This document shows positions 1 through 11,310 of a stretch of DNA of 64,000 nt, in pieces. The position numbers and the translations under genes were made by a program. Source of the stretch: Gnetum montanum (taxonomy: Eukaryota > Streptophyta > Gnetopsida > Gnetales > Gnetaceae). Location of the stretch: positions 263,825 to 327,824 of the forward strand of contig MNCI01004706.1 in NCBI GenBank assembly GCA_015680685.1, read 5' to 3'. The first letter of the stretch is position 1; each line of letters begins with the position of its first letter. The notes beneath the pieces were generated by a model. The model was not told the DNA's origin. It saw nothing but the letters and a program-made list of their open reading frames with translations, and ran no database searches.

Positions 1-740
1 ATCCAACACAAATCCAACTCTCACTAACACACATCCAACTCGTGCACAACTATCCAACAAAAATCCAACTCTCGCCAACATGCATCCAACCTGAGCACAA
101 CTATCCATTGGACACATGTCATTAGATCTGCTTTCCTCTCATCTCCTAGCCGTTGATTCCATTCTTGAATTTCGTTCCTAAGCCCAACCCAACCCTATAA
201 ATACCCTATCAATTCACAACTAGGGAGGAAAAATTAGGGAGGCAACCTGACTGTTGGCATCCAAGCATTTCTCACATTCATCACATCATATCATTGCATC
301 ATCGCATCATATCATCCCAGGGCTAGGCATTTGACCTGCCATCCACATGTGTGCAACTACGCTTTGATCGGTGCACATTTTTTTAAAAACAATATAATAC
401 AGTTTCATTATTGCCTTCCATTTACATTATTTACTTCGGTTTACGCTTTGTTTACAATATAGCTTTGTTTACGCTTTATTTATAATTCAGTACGCTCTAT
501 TTACATTTCGTATCGCTGTTTGCATTCCGTTTACATCTCGTTTACAATAACCCCAGCGCTAGCCATAGCTTACACTCGGGGAAGTCCTTGGTTGATTTTC
601 GTGCAGACCATCCAAGGCACTCTACCTTCGTTTACTTTTCTAGCTTGCCCTCAGGTGAAGGTAGGGTCAGTTTTGTGTGCTCAACGATCTCTCGGTGTCT
701 GTTTCTCTTCCAGCCTTACACCGATGATTTAGGATAGTAT
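1..740 (+). promoter_or_regulatory. LTR-like promoter region, cut by window start
   Basis: The first 105 bases are two direct copies of a roughly 51-bp unit built from ATCCAAC words. A TATA box (CTATAAATACCC) follows near 195-206. Downstream is a pyrimidine-rich tract with repeated TTTACGCTTT and TTTACATT words up to about 540. Sub-repeats in U3, then TATA, then a non-coding leader, is the layout of a plant LTR promoter. No TG start, PBS or partner LTR is visible because the window begins inside it. The 70-residue ORF at 520-732 resembles no family I recognise and is probably chance. A host promoter cannot be excluded. Confidence 0.4.
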
Positions 741-887
741 AGCCTTAGATGGAGTTGGTATGGAAGATTTGTCTTATGTAGAACATCCCAACCCACTCTT
801 ATCATCAAAACTTATTCCTTATCCTAAGAGCATCCAAAGAGACTCTTTCCCTTTAACTAGCCTTTCATTCACAAGTTCTTCCCTCAT

Positions 888-2126
888 CTACTCATAAGAC
901 TTGGTTAGCTCATTATTCTTAAACCTTAGGTTTGAAATTTCTTTTGAAAGGTCTAAAATCTTTGAATTTAAGGAATAAATATCCTTATCCTTAATTTTTA
1001 CTTGTTTACTTAACTTAGTGAAAACACTTTGAAGTGATGAAAGTTCATTGCACACAAATTCATACCTTTCTTTATCAATTTCAAATTTATCATCTAAGGT
1101 GTTAGCATCATCATTTTTAAGGTCCATACAAATGAGGTGTGAGTCTCTTGCATCATTCTCCACCTTCTCTTCACTATGTTCTCCATTATCCCAACTTGTG
1201 TAGAAGTTGGTCTTTTTTAGCTCCAAGTCATTTCTATCCCTGCTTTGCAACTTGTCATTACTAGGAAACATAAAGGTCACATGGCCTCTTCCATCAAATA
1301 CCCAACATCCTACAAAGGAAGAATCAAAATTGAAACTTGAGACCTTGAATTGATTGTCTCTTTGCTTATTAAAGCTCTTGTTTCTCTTTGCCTTCATCCT
1401 CTACAACCTTCTTGAGAGAAGAGCTATTTCTTCTTCAATGTCCTCATCTGGCTCAGCAGGTTTCTTTTCTTTTGAGGATGATTTTAGGGCTATGGATTGT
1501 TCTTAAATAGTCCCTTTGCTTATGACCAATAATAGCACTTTTAAGCTCTTCAAATTTTAGAACTAAAAAATCTCTAATTTCTTCCATGAAAATAACTTTT
1601 GGTTTGAACTTGGGTTGGACAGTTCAGATCATCTTTATAATTACATTGCTTTCAAGAAAATCTTTATCAATACCTCTAATAGCCACAATAGGATCATTTG
1701 CTCTAGAGAAATAATATTTTATTTTCTCACCTTCTATCATTTTGAACTTATCATACTCACGTTGCAAAATTAAGAGTTTATATTACTTAATTATTGAAGT
1801 TCCCTCATAAGTAGCCTCTAAAGTTACCCAAATTTCTTTGGCCATTTTACAACTAGCTACTCTATTAAATTTATATTTTTTCAAGGCATAATATAAACAA
1901 ATATTTTCTTTTGAATCAAAGATGAACTTATCCTTTTCATCTTCCATCCATTTTCTTTGTGGCTTAATGACTTTTGTTGTGCTATCGATGGACGATGTGT
2001 AGCCTTCAAGGATGGACTCCCAGACTTCAAATTTCATGGACATAAATAAGCCTTGCATTCTTGCCTTTCAATTGTGAATTAAAACCCATAGAACATCAAT
2101 GGCTTTATGTATGAAGTCCCTTCCAT
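888..2126 (-). pseudogene. gag: Ty1/copia gag (UBN2-type) with defective zinc knuckle
   Basis: Capsid/nucleocapsid polyprotein of a copia retrotransposon. A start at 2126 gives a leader resembling the usual N-terminus, then a stop and frameshift. The 1783-2058 segment carries the core of the plant copia gag domain, with CKMAKEIWVTLEATYEGT as the landmark. The 888-1397 segment has an acidic linker, a zinc-knuckle-like stretch around GRGHVTF, and a long Lys/Glu-rich coiled coil. The knuckle should read C-x2-C-x4-H-x4-C, but the second and third Cys positions are Phe. It lies just downstream of its PBS and 5' LTR. Protease, integrase and RT are absent: the element stops near 800, where unrelated LTR-like sequence begins. 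Confidence 0.8.
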
Positions 2127-2166
2127 TGTTCACTCTTGAAAGTTAATGTAGAGCACAAGAGTATTA

Positions 2167-2179
2167 GGCTATGATACCA
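2167..2179 (-). other. Primer-binding site, initiator tRNA-Met type
   Basis: On the minus strand this reads TGGTATCATAGCC, one base off the first twelve of the common plant copia PBS TGGTATCAGAGC. It sits two bases inside the LTR end, as expected for minus-strand DNA priming, and fixes the element's orientation. Confidence 0.85.
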
Positions 2180-2181
2180 CT

Positions 2182-3253
2182 TGAGGATCATAGAACTTAG
2201 GAGGAGATGAATAAGTTTGCCAATTAGAAATTCATAGCCACAAAAATCACAATAAAATTTAACGTGTTTTTTAAACTTGGATAGTTGACACTCAAAGAGT
2301 AGTTCACTTGCACACCTCTAGACTTTGTTCTTACAAAAGTGGTTTGAAGGGAACCATATCCTATATAAGCTCTAAGCTCCGGTCTGAAGTGTTTTGTCAT
2401 CATAAAACCACTCAACTCTGTAGGGTCCCAATAAGCTTAGAAAGTAGTTTAAAGGATTCTACAACCTATAAAATATGACCTCTACTCCAAATTATTTTGA
2501 TGTTGTACAAACACTCAATCTCGTAGGATTCCAACAAGCTCAACAATGATGTCTTCCCGCATGAAGTACATCAATCCCAGCAGGGCAATAAGAGAGAAAC
2601 AAAAATACAAGGAGAGAATGTAACTCACTTTACAAATCCCTTGTACTTTGAGGCATAATTCATAACCAATCAATCAAATAATTTTACAAATGAAGTGCAC
2701 AAGTACAACATACAATGATTACTTGAGAGAGATAGTTCACGCATAACACTTGCATAATACTCAAGAATATGAAGTCTTCTTATAGCCTTAGAGTTTCCAA
2801 AATCACCTCAGAAGTCATGCACTAGCTATCTAATGGCAAGTGTAGACATCTCCTTTGATATTGGAATGTCTCTCTAAAAATGACTTCAATTTTGGGGAGA
2901 TGTCTCTTCTAACACAAAGATGTCTTCTCTTGAAAGGAGATGTCTGCTATTTTGGGGATATGTCTTCTCTAGGTATCCTCCATTTTGACCAAGACACCTT
3001 CTTTAGCTAGGAGACATCTTTTCTACATTTGAACTTTGACTTCAAATCTTTCTCTTGATCATTGGAGCATCTTCTTTTAGCTTGTAGCCTTCTTTACTTG
3101 TCGAAACTTCCTTGAGTTCTTCTAGTCTTCACTTAGATACCCTTGTACTTATTCATGATACCTTAAGTCCTTGTGGTCTCTACTTTGAGATTTCTTGTAG
3201 ATTTCATTCTTTAAGCTCTAATTTATTCTTAGAAAACATCACACTCCCCAACA
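2182..3253 (-). mobile_element. 5' LTR of the copia element
   Basis: On the minus strand it starts TGTTGGGGAGTGTGATG, a classic copia LTR opening, and ends TCCTCA two bases before the PBS. Length 1072 bp. It contains internal short repeats of the type GGAGATGTCTTCTCT around 2880-2960. The 3' LTR is missing, so insertion age cannot be read. No target duplication can be scored. Confidence 0.8.
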
Positions 3254-3299
3254 TTCTATGTTCTCCATTTTCCTTAAGGTTTTGACATACCAAAAGGTC

Positions 3300-4930
3300 A
3301 ACAGGTAGGCTTGTAGATTGTGTATACTTGACTTCTAGAAGAGGAAGTGCCATCTGCTAGACAAATCTACCATAAGTTTTATCTTTTAGTAACTTTTGAT
3401 GCTTCTAGTGAGTATTGGAAGATATTTCTACTCACAGTCGCTTTCAATGTGTACAAACTTAGCTTTCAAAAGGAATGTATCTTTTCATAGCCAAATCTAC
3501 CACTAAAACTTCCCTACTTATAACTCCCAATGGTTCTAGTAAGGACTATGAAAACTTGTAGTGACTTGTAGTGTTTGCAAACTTGGCTTTCAAAAGGAAA
3601 AGTGTCTTCCAATAATTGAATCTACCCTAAAACTTATCATTCGGTAACTCTCAATGCTTCTGGTATAGATTGTGCAAAATTATTATTTGTAGGGACTCAT
3701 TGAATGTGTATACTTGACCTCTAGATGGGGAAGTGTCATGTGCTAGTCAAATCTACCATAAGTTATATCCTTTTGGTAACTTTTGATGCTTCTAGTGAGT
3801 ACTGTGAGATCTTAGTACTCGCAGTCACTTGTAGTCTATGCAAACTTAGCTTTTGGTAGCTAAATCTACCACTAAATTTTCTCTATTAAAAACTCCCAAG
3901 GCTTTTGATGAGAACTACAAGAAACTGCTCCTCATAGTGGCTTGTAGTCTATGCAAACTTGGCTACTGGAAGGGAAAGAGCCTTTCAGTAGTTAAATATA
4001 CTACTAAAACTTACCTTCTAGTAAGTCCTGATGCTTCTAGAGGAGATTATGTGAAATTGCTATTTGTAGTGGCTTGCAAGATATATATAATTAGCTTCTA
4101 GAAGCGGAAGTGCAAGTAGCAGTTTCTTGCAATCCTCATCAAAAGCATTGAAAGTAAATAGTAGGTAAGTTTTAGTTTTAGATTTGGCTATCGTTCACTT
4201 CCAATGCTTTCAGTGAGGACTACAAGAAACTGCTACTTGTAGTGGCTTGTAGTTTGTGCAAACTTGACTTCCAAAAGGGAAAGCATCTTTTGATAGTGAA
4301 ATCCATCACTAAAAATTTTCTTTTGGTAACTCTTGATGCTTTTGGTGTAGATTGTGTGAAACTGCTATTCGTAATGGCTCACAGAATGTGTATACTTGGT
4401 ACTTGTAAGAGGAAGTTCCATCTGGTAGTCGAATCTACTATAAGTTTTACCCTATCATTAACTTTCAATGCTTCTAATGAGTATTATGTAGTATTTTTAC
4501 TTTTAGTTGCTTGCAGTCTATGCAAACTCTTCTTTCAAAAGGGGACATATCTTCTAGTAGCCCAATTTACCACTAAAACTTACCTACACATAACTCCGAA
4601 TGCTTCCAATTTGGACTACAAGAAACTACTACTTGTATTGGCTCACATTCTATGCAAAATTATCTTCCATAGGGTAAATACCTTTGAGTAGTCAAATCTA
4701 CTACTAAAACTTACCTCTCAATAAGTTACGATGCTTTTAGTTTACACTATGTAAAACCAATATTCATAGGGACTCATAGAATGTGTATTCTTGAATTTAG
4801 GAAGACAAAGTGTCATCCTCTAGTTGAATCTACCACAAGTTTTAGCCTTTTAGGAACTTCCAATGCTTCTAGTAAATACTACAAGAAACTAATAGTGGCT
4901 TGCATTTTGGATACAACCTTATGCTAGTAG
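3300..4930. repeat. 132-bp satellite, about 12 divergent units with trimeric order
   Basis: The landmark ATGCTTCTAGTG recurs near 3399, 3530, 3653, 3787, 3898, 4030, 4202, 4335, 4467, 4598, 4729 and 4861. Spacing is mostly 131-134 bp, with one short unit and one long one. A second landmark comes in two versions: GTAGTCTATGCAAACTT (A type) and GAATGTGTATACTTG (B type). B recurs near 3306, 3700, 4074, 4381 and 4769, mostly every third unit, giving a B-A-A' higher-order repeat of about 390 bp. Because 132 is a multiple of three, ORFs at 3853-4101 and 4242-4691 show a repeating 44-residue peptide (VACSLCKL...). I take the ORFs as a by-product of the period, not as a protein. Confidence 0.8.
4112..4239. 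repeat. Inverted unit inside the 132-bp satellite
   Basis: Bases 4112-4150 are the near reverse complement of 4202-4239 (about 33 of 38 positions by eye). The whole 4112-4192 segment matches a satellite unit read backwards. It explains the one overlong interval in the array and forms a potential hairpin with a loop of about 50 bases. Confidence 0.75.
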
Positions 4931-5779
4931 TAGTGTTACGTACTATCTTTTTAGGTGATTTGAAAAGGATAGTAATTATAATTTTTTACATCTAGCAACA
5001 TAGGTGTGAGTGGCATGTGAACATAGTTTCTCACAGATTATTTTAATGTTATCTTTTTAAACATATATTTCAATAAAGGCTACTCTTGTAGAAGACATTC
5101 CATTTGAAACTTTTAGAATGTGAAAGATTTTATGTATCTAAGGAACCACTTCTATGGAATAGATTGGACATTATAAAACTTCTAGAATAGAGTTTGCAAA
5201 TAAGATACCGAGTTTGCTTCTATTATGCACATATTTGTTTGTATAATACTTGATAATACTATCTCAGTTATTGATATGTAGGATACTTTGGTTATTCATG
5301 TAACTTAGTTTGTAAACTCCTTCTAGAATGCAAGGAAAACAAGAGCATGTAGGTTTTTGAGAAACAATGCGGCAAAAAAAATATAGGACTTGTCTGAAGA
5401 ACATTTTTTAAAAAATATATTCAATGGTCATATGTCTGACAATGCATTTGATTGGATATATAAAGAAAGAGTGGTAGATTTTATTGATGGTTAATAAAAG
5501 AATGAGATCTTTCCTTGAAAATCTTTCTACAAAACTAAAAATCAATAAAACTAGATAAAGGAGATTGGATCATGAGCAAACCTCTACAATAGCTAGAAAT
5601 TGTAAGTTATACACAACTATTTCATGTTCATCCATTTACATTTTATAATATTAAGATTCACAGTTTATAATACTATGATCCTTCTTTGAATATGATCTTT
5701 ATATTAGTTATCACTGCAAGTATGGGCTGAATGTTACTACAAGGATAATACCCATGGAAGGTAGAAAATGAAATAAGAC
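4931..5779. other. Unassigned AT-rich sequence
   Basis: No coding relic, LTR end or tandem repeat is recognisable. It lies between the satellite and the first recognisable part of the SWIM transposase, so it could be the decayed 5' flank of that element. Confidence 0.5.
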
Positions 5780-6337
5780 CAAAAGAAAGATGAGATGTGA
5801 ATGTCATTTCATAGTTTTCTATATATGAGGAGCGAAACATGTTGCATGTATTATATATAAAGAAATCAATCATGGCTTAAGGCTTACTTCCATAGCTTGC
5901 TAGGTCTCATGGTAGATAGAAGAAACTCACAATCCATACATATTTTCTCTAAGGTACATCAAAAGATACTGTGTTTATGGAAGGAAGGATTTCCAATATA
6001 TCTAATCTATAAGAGGTATATAAAATATATTTTTAATAAAGGGTAGGAGTTTTGGCTATTTAGAAAAAGGGATATCTTTCTTATGAAAAAGGAGATTTAC
6101 AACATTTGCAAAGATGTTACCCTTGATTATAAGAAAAGTGAGCATGATAAAATTAACCATGACTAATTTTTTGTTTTACTACCAAGAAGAAGACCTACAA
6201 CAAGGTGTTCCATTGATCATTGAGTTACAATCAACTTGGATGCTCAAAAAGATGATACCTCTGTTTCAAAGGAGTATCCTAGCAATGGATTTGACTTTTA
6301 ACATTAACAAATATGGTGTAAGTTTAAATTTGGGGTT
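5780..6337 (+). pseudogene. SWIM-type transposase pseudogene, N-terminal half
   Basis: Shifting frames give the order typical of plant SWIM zinc-finger transposase-like proteins. A degraded Cys-rich N-terminal segment with HVA and HG remnants lies at about 5784-5930. Next come NFLFYYQEED and IIELQSTWMLKKM, and then LAMDLTFNINKYGVSLNLGF at about 6280-6337, which aligns with the family segment (D-x-T-F-x-x-N-K-Y) carrying the first catalytic Asp. The reading stops dead at 6337 where the LTR of element B starts. Matching downstream motifs resume at 11311. Frameshifts and stops make it a pseudogene. A MULE relative is the alternative name; the SWIM finger in the other half favours this one. Confidence 0.6.
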
Positions 6338-7210
6338 TGATGAGTGGTGGGTACCCCCTACGCCCAACCATACGAATTACGAGCATTCACATACAACTTG
6401 ATCGAATTCAATGGATGGGACTAGTTGTGTTATCTATATCATTAAGCATTGATCACAATTCACTATCTTCCCACTTGGACTAATGGTAGCTTTGTCACAT
6501 ATCATTTAGTCCAAAGTGAGGCATATGCTTATTGATGTTATTTGGCCTTATGCTACTCCTAATGATAATATAAAAATCAATTATTTAAACTAATTACAAT
6601 AGAAAATAAATGCTAAACTAGCCTACGAGCAATGACTGTTCATTTCCAGCTTGTCGTACATGTTCTCGACTCATGTGTCCAATATTGGGATTACCAAGTG
6701 TTATGCTACTAGGTGGCTGAAGAAATAACATTGCTGGGATTACCAAGCAAATACGTGTTTACACTCGAAATTGGTCATGCTTATTTCGTTAATTCATTAA
6801 TATGCCTGAAAACATAAATATTAACCAAGTACATGTAAAGTAAATTGCATTAAAGTAAATATTAATCTATTCAAAATGCTGCAAGGTTTATCAAGAAGTT
6901 CATCTTTATTGTCATTCACATTAAAGTGTCTAAGTACATCATTGCTCAAATAAAGATCCATACACTTCTCAACTCTTACTACAAGTACTTAGAAAATATT
7001 CTAACTATTACGAAAACAAACTACAAGGGCCTATCTACTCTATGAACTTAATGATGTCATAAATGCAGTGGGAATGTACATTTATATAAACAAATTAGAA
7101 AACTACATCAATGCATATGCATCAATGCAACAAACCATGCATTGATGCAACTATGTTAATGGGATTGCATCAACAAGATTGCATTGACGTCATCAAATGA
7201 AGATTTATCA
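6338..7210 (-). repeat. 3' LTR of element B
   Basis: On the minus strand it begins TGATAAATCTTCATTTGATG, which aligns with TGATGAGACATCATTTGGGG of element A, and ends CCACTCATCA. Upstream of a TATA-like TTTATATAAA (minus) near 7075-7090, the U3 is packed with TGCATTGATGCA and TGCATCAATGCA palindromic words (about 7110-7195). Length 873 bp. Confidence 0.75.
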
Positions 7211-7220
7211 TACCCTCACC
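7211..7220 (-). other. Polypurine tract of element B
   Basis: Reads GGTGAGGGTA on the minus strand immediately before the LTR start. Element A has TGTGGGGGTA at the same place. This is the expected plus-strand primer site. Confidence 0.6.
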
Positions 7221-7439
7221 AATGAATGAAAAATTATCCTCAAGTAAAAAAAAGGAGGAACAAGCTCTTTACAAAATTTTTGGAAGGTATGGAATTATTA
7301 ACTTACTAACTAACACACATTGACTTAAGTGATGCTGAGTGCCCAAGTGTATAGATTTATAAATTTTACAAAAATAGGTATTCATCAAAATAAAATTGAT
7401 CACCTTCATAAAAATTGATAGCAAAACCCCTCTAGTATG

Positions 7440-10300
7440 AAGAAGAGGAGAAAATCACATGGTCCAAGGTGGTGGAGGCTTTTGAGATGTCAAAGGATCT
7501 TCTCCTGCCTCTAATGCACATGGCTGCTATGGTTGTGCTATCCGGATGTAGCTATAACTACTAGTGGAAGATAGAAAGCGTCAAGAAATGCTTGTCTTTC
7601 CCCCCTTACTCTAGGGATCGTACATGATCCACATAGCATCACTAATGTGGGCCAATACGAGAACATCCCATAAACAAGGCATTGCAGGGAACAGTGCTTT
7701 CGTGTTGACAAACCAAGTTGCAAATTATTTATGTTCAACATTGAACATCTTGATAGTATTTTACAACTCTTGGTAGTCATTCGTTCTATGAGCCAGGTTT
7801 TCAACTATTGACAGTTGATTAGTGAGGTTCTCTCTGAGAATATTGAGTTCAAAAGTTGTCATTTATAGCTTTTACTTTGTCTCCTTATGATGCTTGAACT
7901 CTACCTCATATAATAGGTACAAGCTAGCCACTTGCTTCTCCAAATCCAACCTTGGCCTTCTAGTTATCGACATTGCTAAGTTTTCATAACAGAGGTTCAT
8001 AAGCTCCATGTACTCCATCATCTCTTCAATGTGTGGCTTCTTCAAGTAGATTGCTACTTTATTCTATGGATTTAGTTCATCAAAGATGGGTTGCCACATG
8101 TTTCCTCCTTGTTGTAGCTACTGGAGGGCCTCATTCACCTTGGTCTTCACTAGCTTAATCTCCTTTTCATTTCTTTCCTTTTGAAGGCTAGCCTAGTCCC
8201 TATAATGGTTCTTGACCCTTTCAAATTAGACGACCTCATTTTTCTAGGTGAATTTTGATTGCAAATTTTTGGTGAAGAGCATAGACCTCCTTCATTAAGA
8301 GATTGTGATTCTCCATAGCCAACCTCCTCAATTTAGTGTTTACCTTGAAAAGCATCTCCTGCTATTGTCAAATGAATTTTACCATTTGATCTTTTTGTAT
8401 CTCTAATTTTTGCAAGCAATGGTTCTCTTGGGTTAGAATGACATTCTCGTGGTGAATCTTTGACAAGTCCTTCTAAATGTTATAGACAATGGTATCGGCT
8501 AAGGACTAGTTGAAGATTCTTAACTCCTTTATGTACTTAGCCTCATGAAGTTTTTTTTTTTTGAAGCTACTAAAAAGTCTCATCTCTAGTTATAGCTTGG
8601 CTAAAAATAGGTGATTAGCAAGACAGGCTCTCAATTCCATAACCTCAACATCCAAACACCAATTTTTAGTAGTGGCTACCTCAAGTTGGGCATTGGCAAT
8701 TAGGAACTTGTCCCTAGCCTCAAGAAGCTCTGACTAGTTTGCTAAGATGGTTTTCAAAAGATCAAAGATATCTGGAACCAGTTGCTCAATTCTCACTAGT
8801 CAATCCAACAACTCCTCATGTTGGGCTACATTGAATCTTCCACTTCCTACTATTGTGGATACCTGCATGTCCCTACATATAACAACATCTGGCACAAATG
8901 TTGTAGGAGCATTGAGTGCTTCTGCCACTCTATCAACTACCACCTTTGCCACTACTTCCTACCCATAGTGCTACATCACCAAGACAATTGCCCCCTCACC
9001 CTCTTCTAGGCACACCAAGAAATTAGCAGCATTTCTAAAGATCTCTGGAAACTATTGCTATCTAGAAAGAGACATTGTTACCTTTTAGGAACTAAGATTT
9101 GATCCCATGGGCACCTACATTCTTTGGATAGAAAACATTGATGTTTATCCCTCCATCCTATTAATGAATCTTGCTACATCATTAAGATGGATCAACATGA
9201 ATTTGTAGATAGAGGATTCTCCACCACTCAATCCTACTTACTGCTACTATAGGAGTTGCTCACAGAGTTGGTGCATGTGTTTAATGATAGCTTGGGCCTT
9301 CGGTGTTGTTTCATGAGTGGGTGGTGATGGTGGTTGCTCCTCTTTCTTACATCTTGATAAGCATCTTATCTTTCATCATTTACACCCAAGAGGTGATAGG
9401 AGCATGTTGCAATGTATCATTGGCATAGCAAGCTATTTCTCCCCTTTTGCATAATTTTCAGATCAAGCACAAAAATGGGAGTGTGTTTCTCTCATGCTTA
9501 TTTTCCTTCAAGTGTTTTTCTATCTCAAGATAGATTAGCTATGAAAGATTTACAAGATATTTTCCACTCAGAGTGGCACACGCATGGGAAGAAAAGACTC
9601 TTACCTTTCTTGGCCTTACCATCAGCTTGAGGTGGTAGGCTACAATATTGAAGTATCCTTACTCTACCATTGTGAGTGCATCATATTCTTTACAATTAAC
9701 ACCATAGCACCATTGGACCCACTCTTTTTTCACCTCTAGGTCTACTTGTGTTGAGATTTCTACCAATGTTGCTCCAGATTCTGGCAACCTAAGGGCCTAA
9801 GAGATGGCCTTCACTTAGTAAGACATACTAATCTCCTTAATTTTTATCAAGGCATCACCATGCTTATTGCTCTAGAAGAGATATTTTCTCCCATGTACCA
9901 TTCTCCATTGAAGGAAATAATGGACCACATAGGAGAATTTTGCAATTGAGTTTTGACTACTTTTGGGGTGAATTCCAAGAAGGTACCAAAGTTAAGTTCT
10001 TAGAGAACCCAATGTTGAATTTCCTTAGCCATGATTTACCTAAGACATGCATCCATCAAGGTGACCTTAAGGTTTAACCTTGATCTTGGTGCCTCATCCT
10101 AGTGGGATTGCTCTATTTCAAGTTGTGAAATCTGATAAGTAGACTCCACTTCAAGCTCCTCTAGAAGAGGTCCCATTGCATGTATTTCAACTACCTAGTC
10201 CTAGGGTTGTTCTGATTGTTGGCCCCTTCCCATTCTAGGTTGCTTGTCCCATAGTTGGAATAGTCCCGCTTCCTGTCCATGCTTAGGTTAAGGTACCATC
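7440..10300 (-). pseudogene. ORF2 relic of element B (plant-transposon-type coiled-coil protein)
   Basis: Decayed homologue of the 928-codon ORF2 of element A, with many stops and frameshifts. The N-terminal anchor is the start region near 10290. The clearest stretch, at about 9990-9860, reads LNFGTFLEFTPK, then SPMWSI and GEWYMGEN, matching LNFESFVEFTPE, SPLWPI and GAWYLGET in A. The middle and C-terminal parts (about 7900-8800) are Leu/Glu/Lys-rich, consistent with the coiled coil of A. Length agrees with A (about 2.8 kb). Function unknown; the fold resembles proteins annotated as putative plant transposon protein, an assignment I could not test. Confidence 0.6.
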
Positions 10301-10565
10301 TATAATCACAACATGACCAAGGCTTAGAATTTGATGTATAACTTGGAACATTTGGATACCTTGTCTCATGGATCAATTACACCTGGCCAAGTTGTGATCA
10401 TGGCAAATTAATCATTTTAATATTATTTTAATTAGATGGCAACCAAAGACTATTGGGAAGGATTAACTCTCATGAATTAGCAATTTTAATATTATTTTAT
10501 TAGTTTGACCTTGTGGGAGTTAGAAAAAATTCAAAAACATTTTCGTCAAAAACCTAAGGTTTGTG

Positions 10566-10586
10566 GTTTGCTAGCAATGACACCAA
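10566..10586 (-). other. Primer-binding site of element B
   Basis: Minus strand begins TTGGTGTCATTGCTAG directly after the LTR end CTCATCA. It corresponds to TTGGCGCCACTACTGGGG in element A, with decay of the GCGCC core. Confidence 0.6.
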
Positions 10587-11224
10587 TGATGAGTGGTGGA
10601 TACCCCCTACACCCAACCATATGAATTACAAGCATTCACATGAAGCCCGATTGAATTCCATGGATGGGACTAGTTGTGGCATCTAGATCCATAAGCATTA
10701 ATCACAGTTCACTGTCTTTCCTCTTGGACTAATGGTAGCTTGTCATGAATGATTTAGTCCAAAGTGAGACATGATTATTGATGTTGTTTGGCCTTATGTT
10801 ACTCCTAATGATAATAGAGAAATCAATTATTTAAACTAATTACAACAAAAAATACATGCTAAACTAGCCTATGGGTGATGAGTGTCTATTCCTAGTTTAC
10901 TGTACACATCCTAGACTCACGTATCCACTACCGGAATTACCAAGCATTACGCTACTAGGTGACCCAAGCAATAACATTGTTGAGATTACCAAGCAAATAC
11001 ATGTTTATGCTTGAAATTGGTCACGCTCATTCCACCAATTCATTAATATGCATGAAAACATAAATATTACCTAAGTACATGTAAAATAAATTGCATTAAA
11101 GTAAATATTAATCTATTCCAAATGTTGTAAGGTTTATCAAGAAGCTCATCTTTATTGCTGTTCACACTGAAGTGTCTAGGTACATCAATGCTGGAATAAA
11201 GATCTGTACAATTCTTAACTCTAA
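10587..11224 (-). repeat. 5' LTR of element B, U3 truncated
   Basis: Parallels 6338 to about 6990 with many substitutions, including the paired ATTACCAAGC segments, and ends at the AATAAAGATC region near 11215. All of U3, including the palindrome cluster and TATA box, is missing. Confidence 0.7.
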
Positions 11225-11310
11225 AAGCCTCATTAGTTAGTGAATTCTTAACTCTAAAAGCCTCATTGATTTTAGAGTTGTTACTAAGAAGCCTCATTAG
11301 TTAGTGAATG
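11211..11310. repeat. 33-bp tandem duplication and filler at the element B junction
   Basis: ATTCTTAACTCTAAAAGCC begins at 11211 and again at 11244. A third partial copy (AAGCCTCATTAGTTAGTGAA) is at 11289-11308. CTCTAAAA and TTTTAGAG within it can pair. It bridges the truncated LTR and the downstream half of the SWIM pseudogene, as repair filler would. Confidence 0.65.

Larger units (their letters stand above)
6338..11224 (-). mobile_element. Element B: non-autonomous gypsy-type LTR element with ORF2 only
   Basis: Minus-strand element bounded by a full 3' LTR (6338-7210) and a truncated 5' LTR (10587-about 11224). It has a PBS at 10566-10586 and a polypurine tract at 7211-7220. The interior of about 3.35 kb has no gag or pol but holds a decayed copy of the ORF2 of element A. 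It interrupts the SWIM transposase pseudogene. The U3 end of the 5' LTR is lost, so a target duplication of the left flank (GGGTT) cannot be confirmed. Confidence 0.75.

Noticed and set aside
3853-4691. Repeat protein with 44-residue units
   Set aside because: The frame stays open only because the satellite period is a multiple of three. Other units of the same array contain stops and frameshifts, and there is no promoter or start context.
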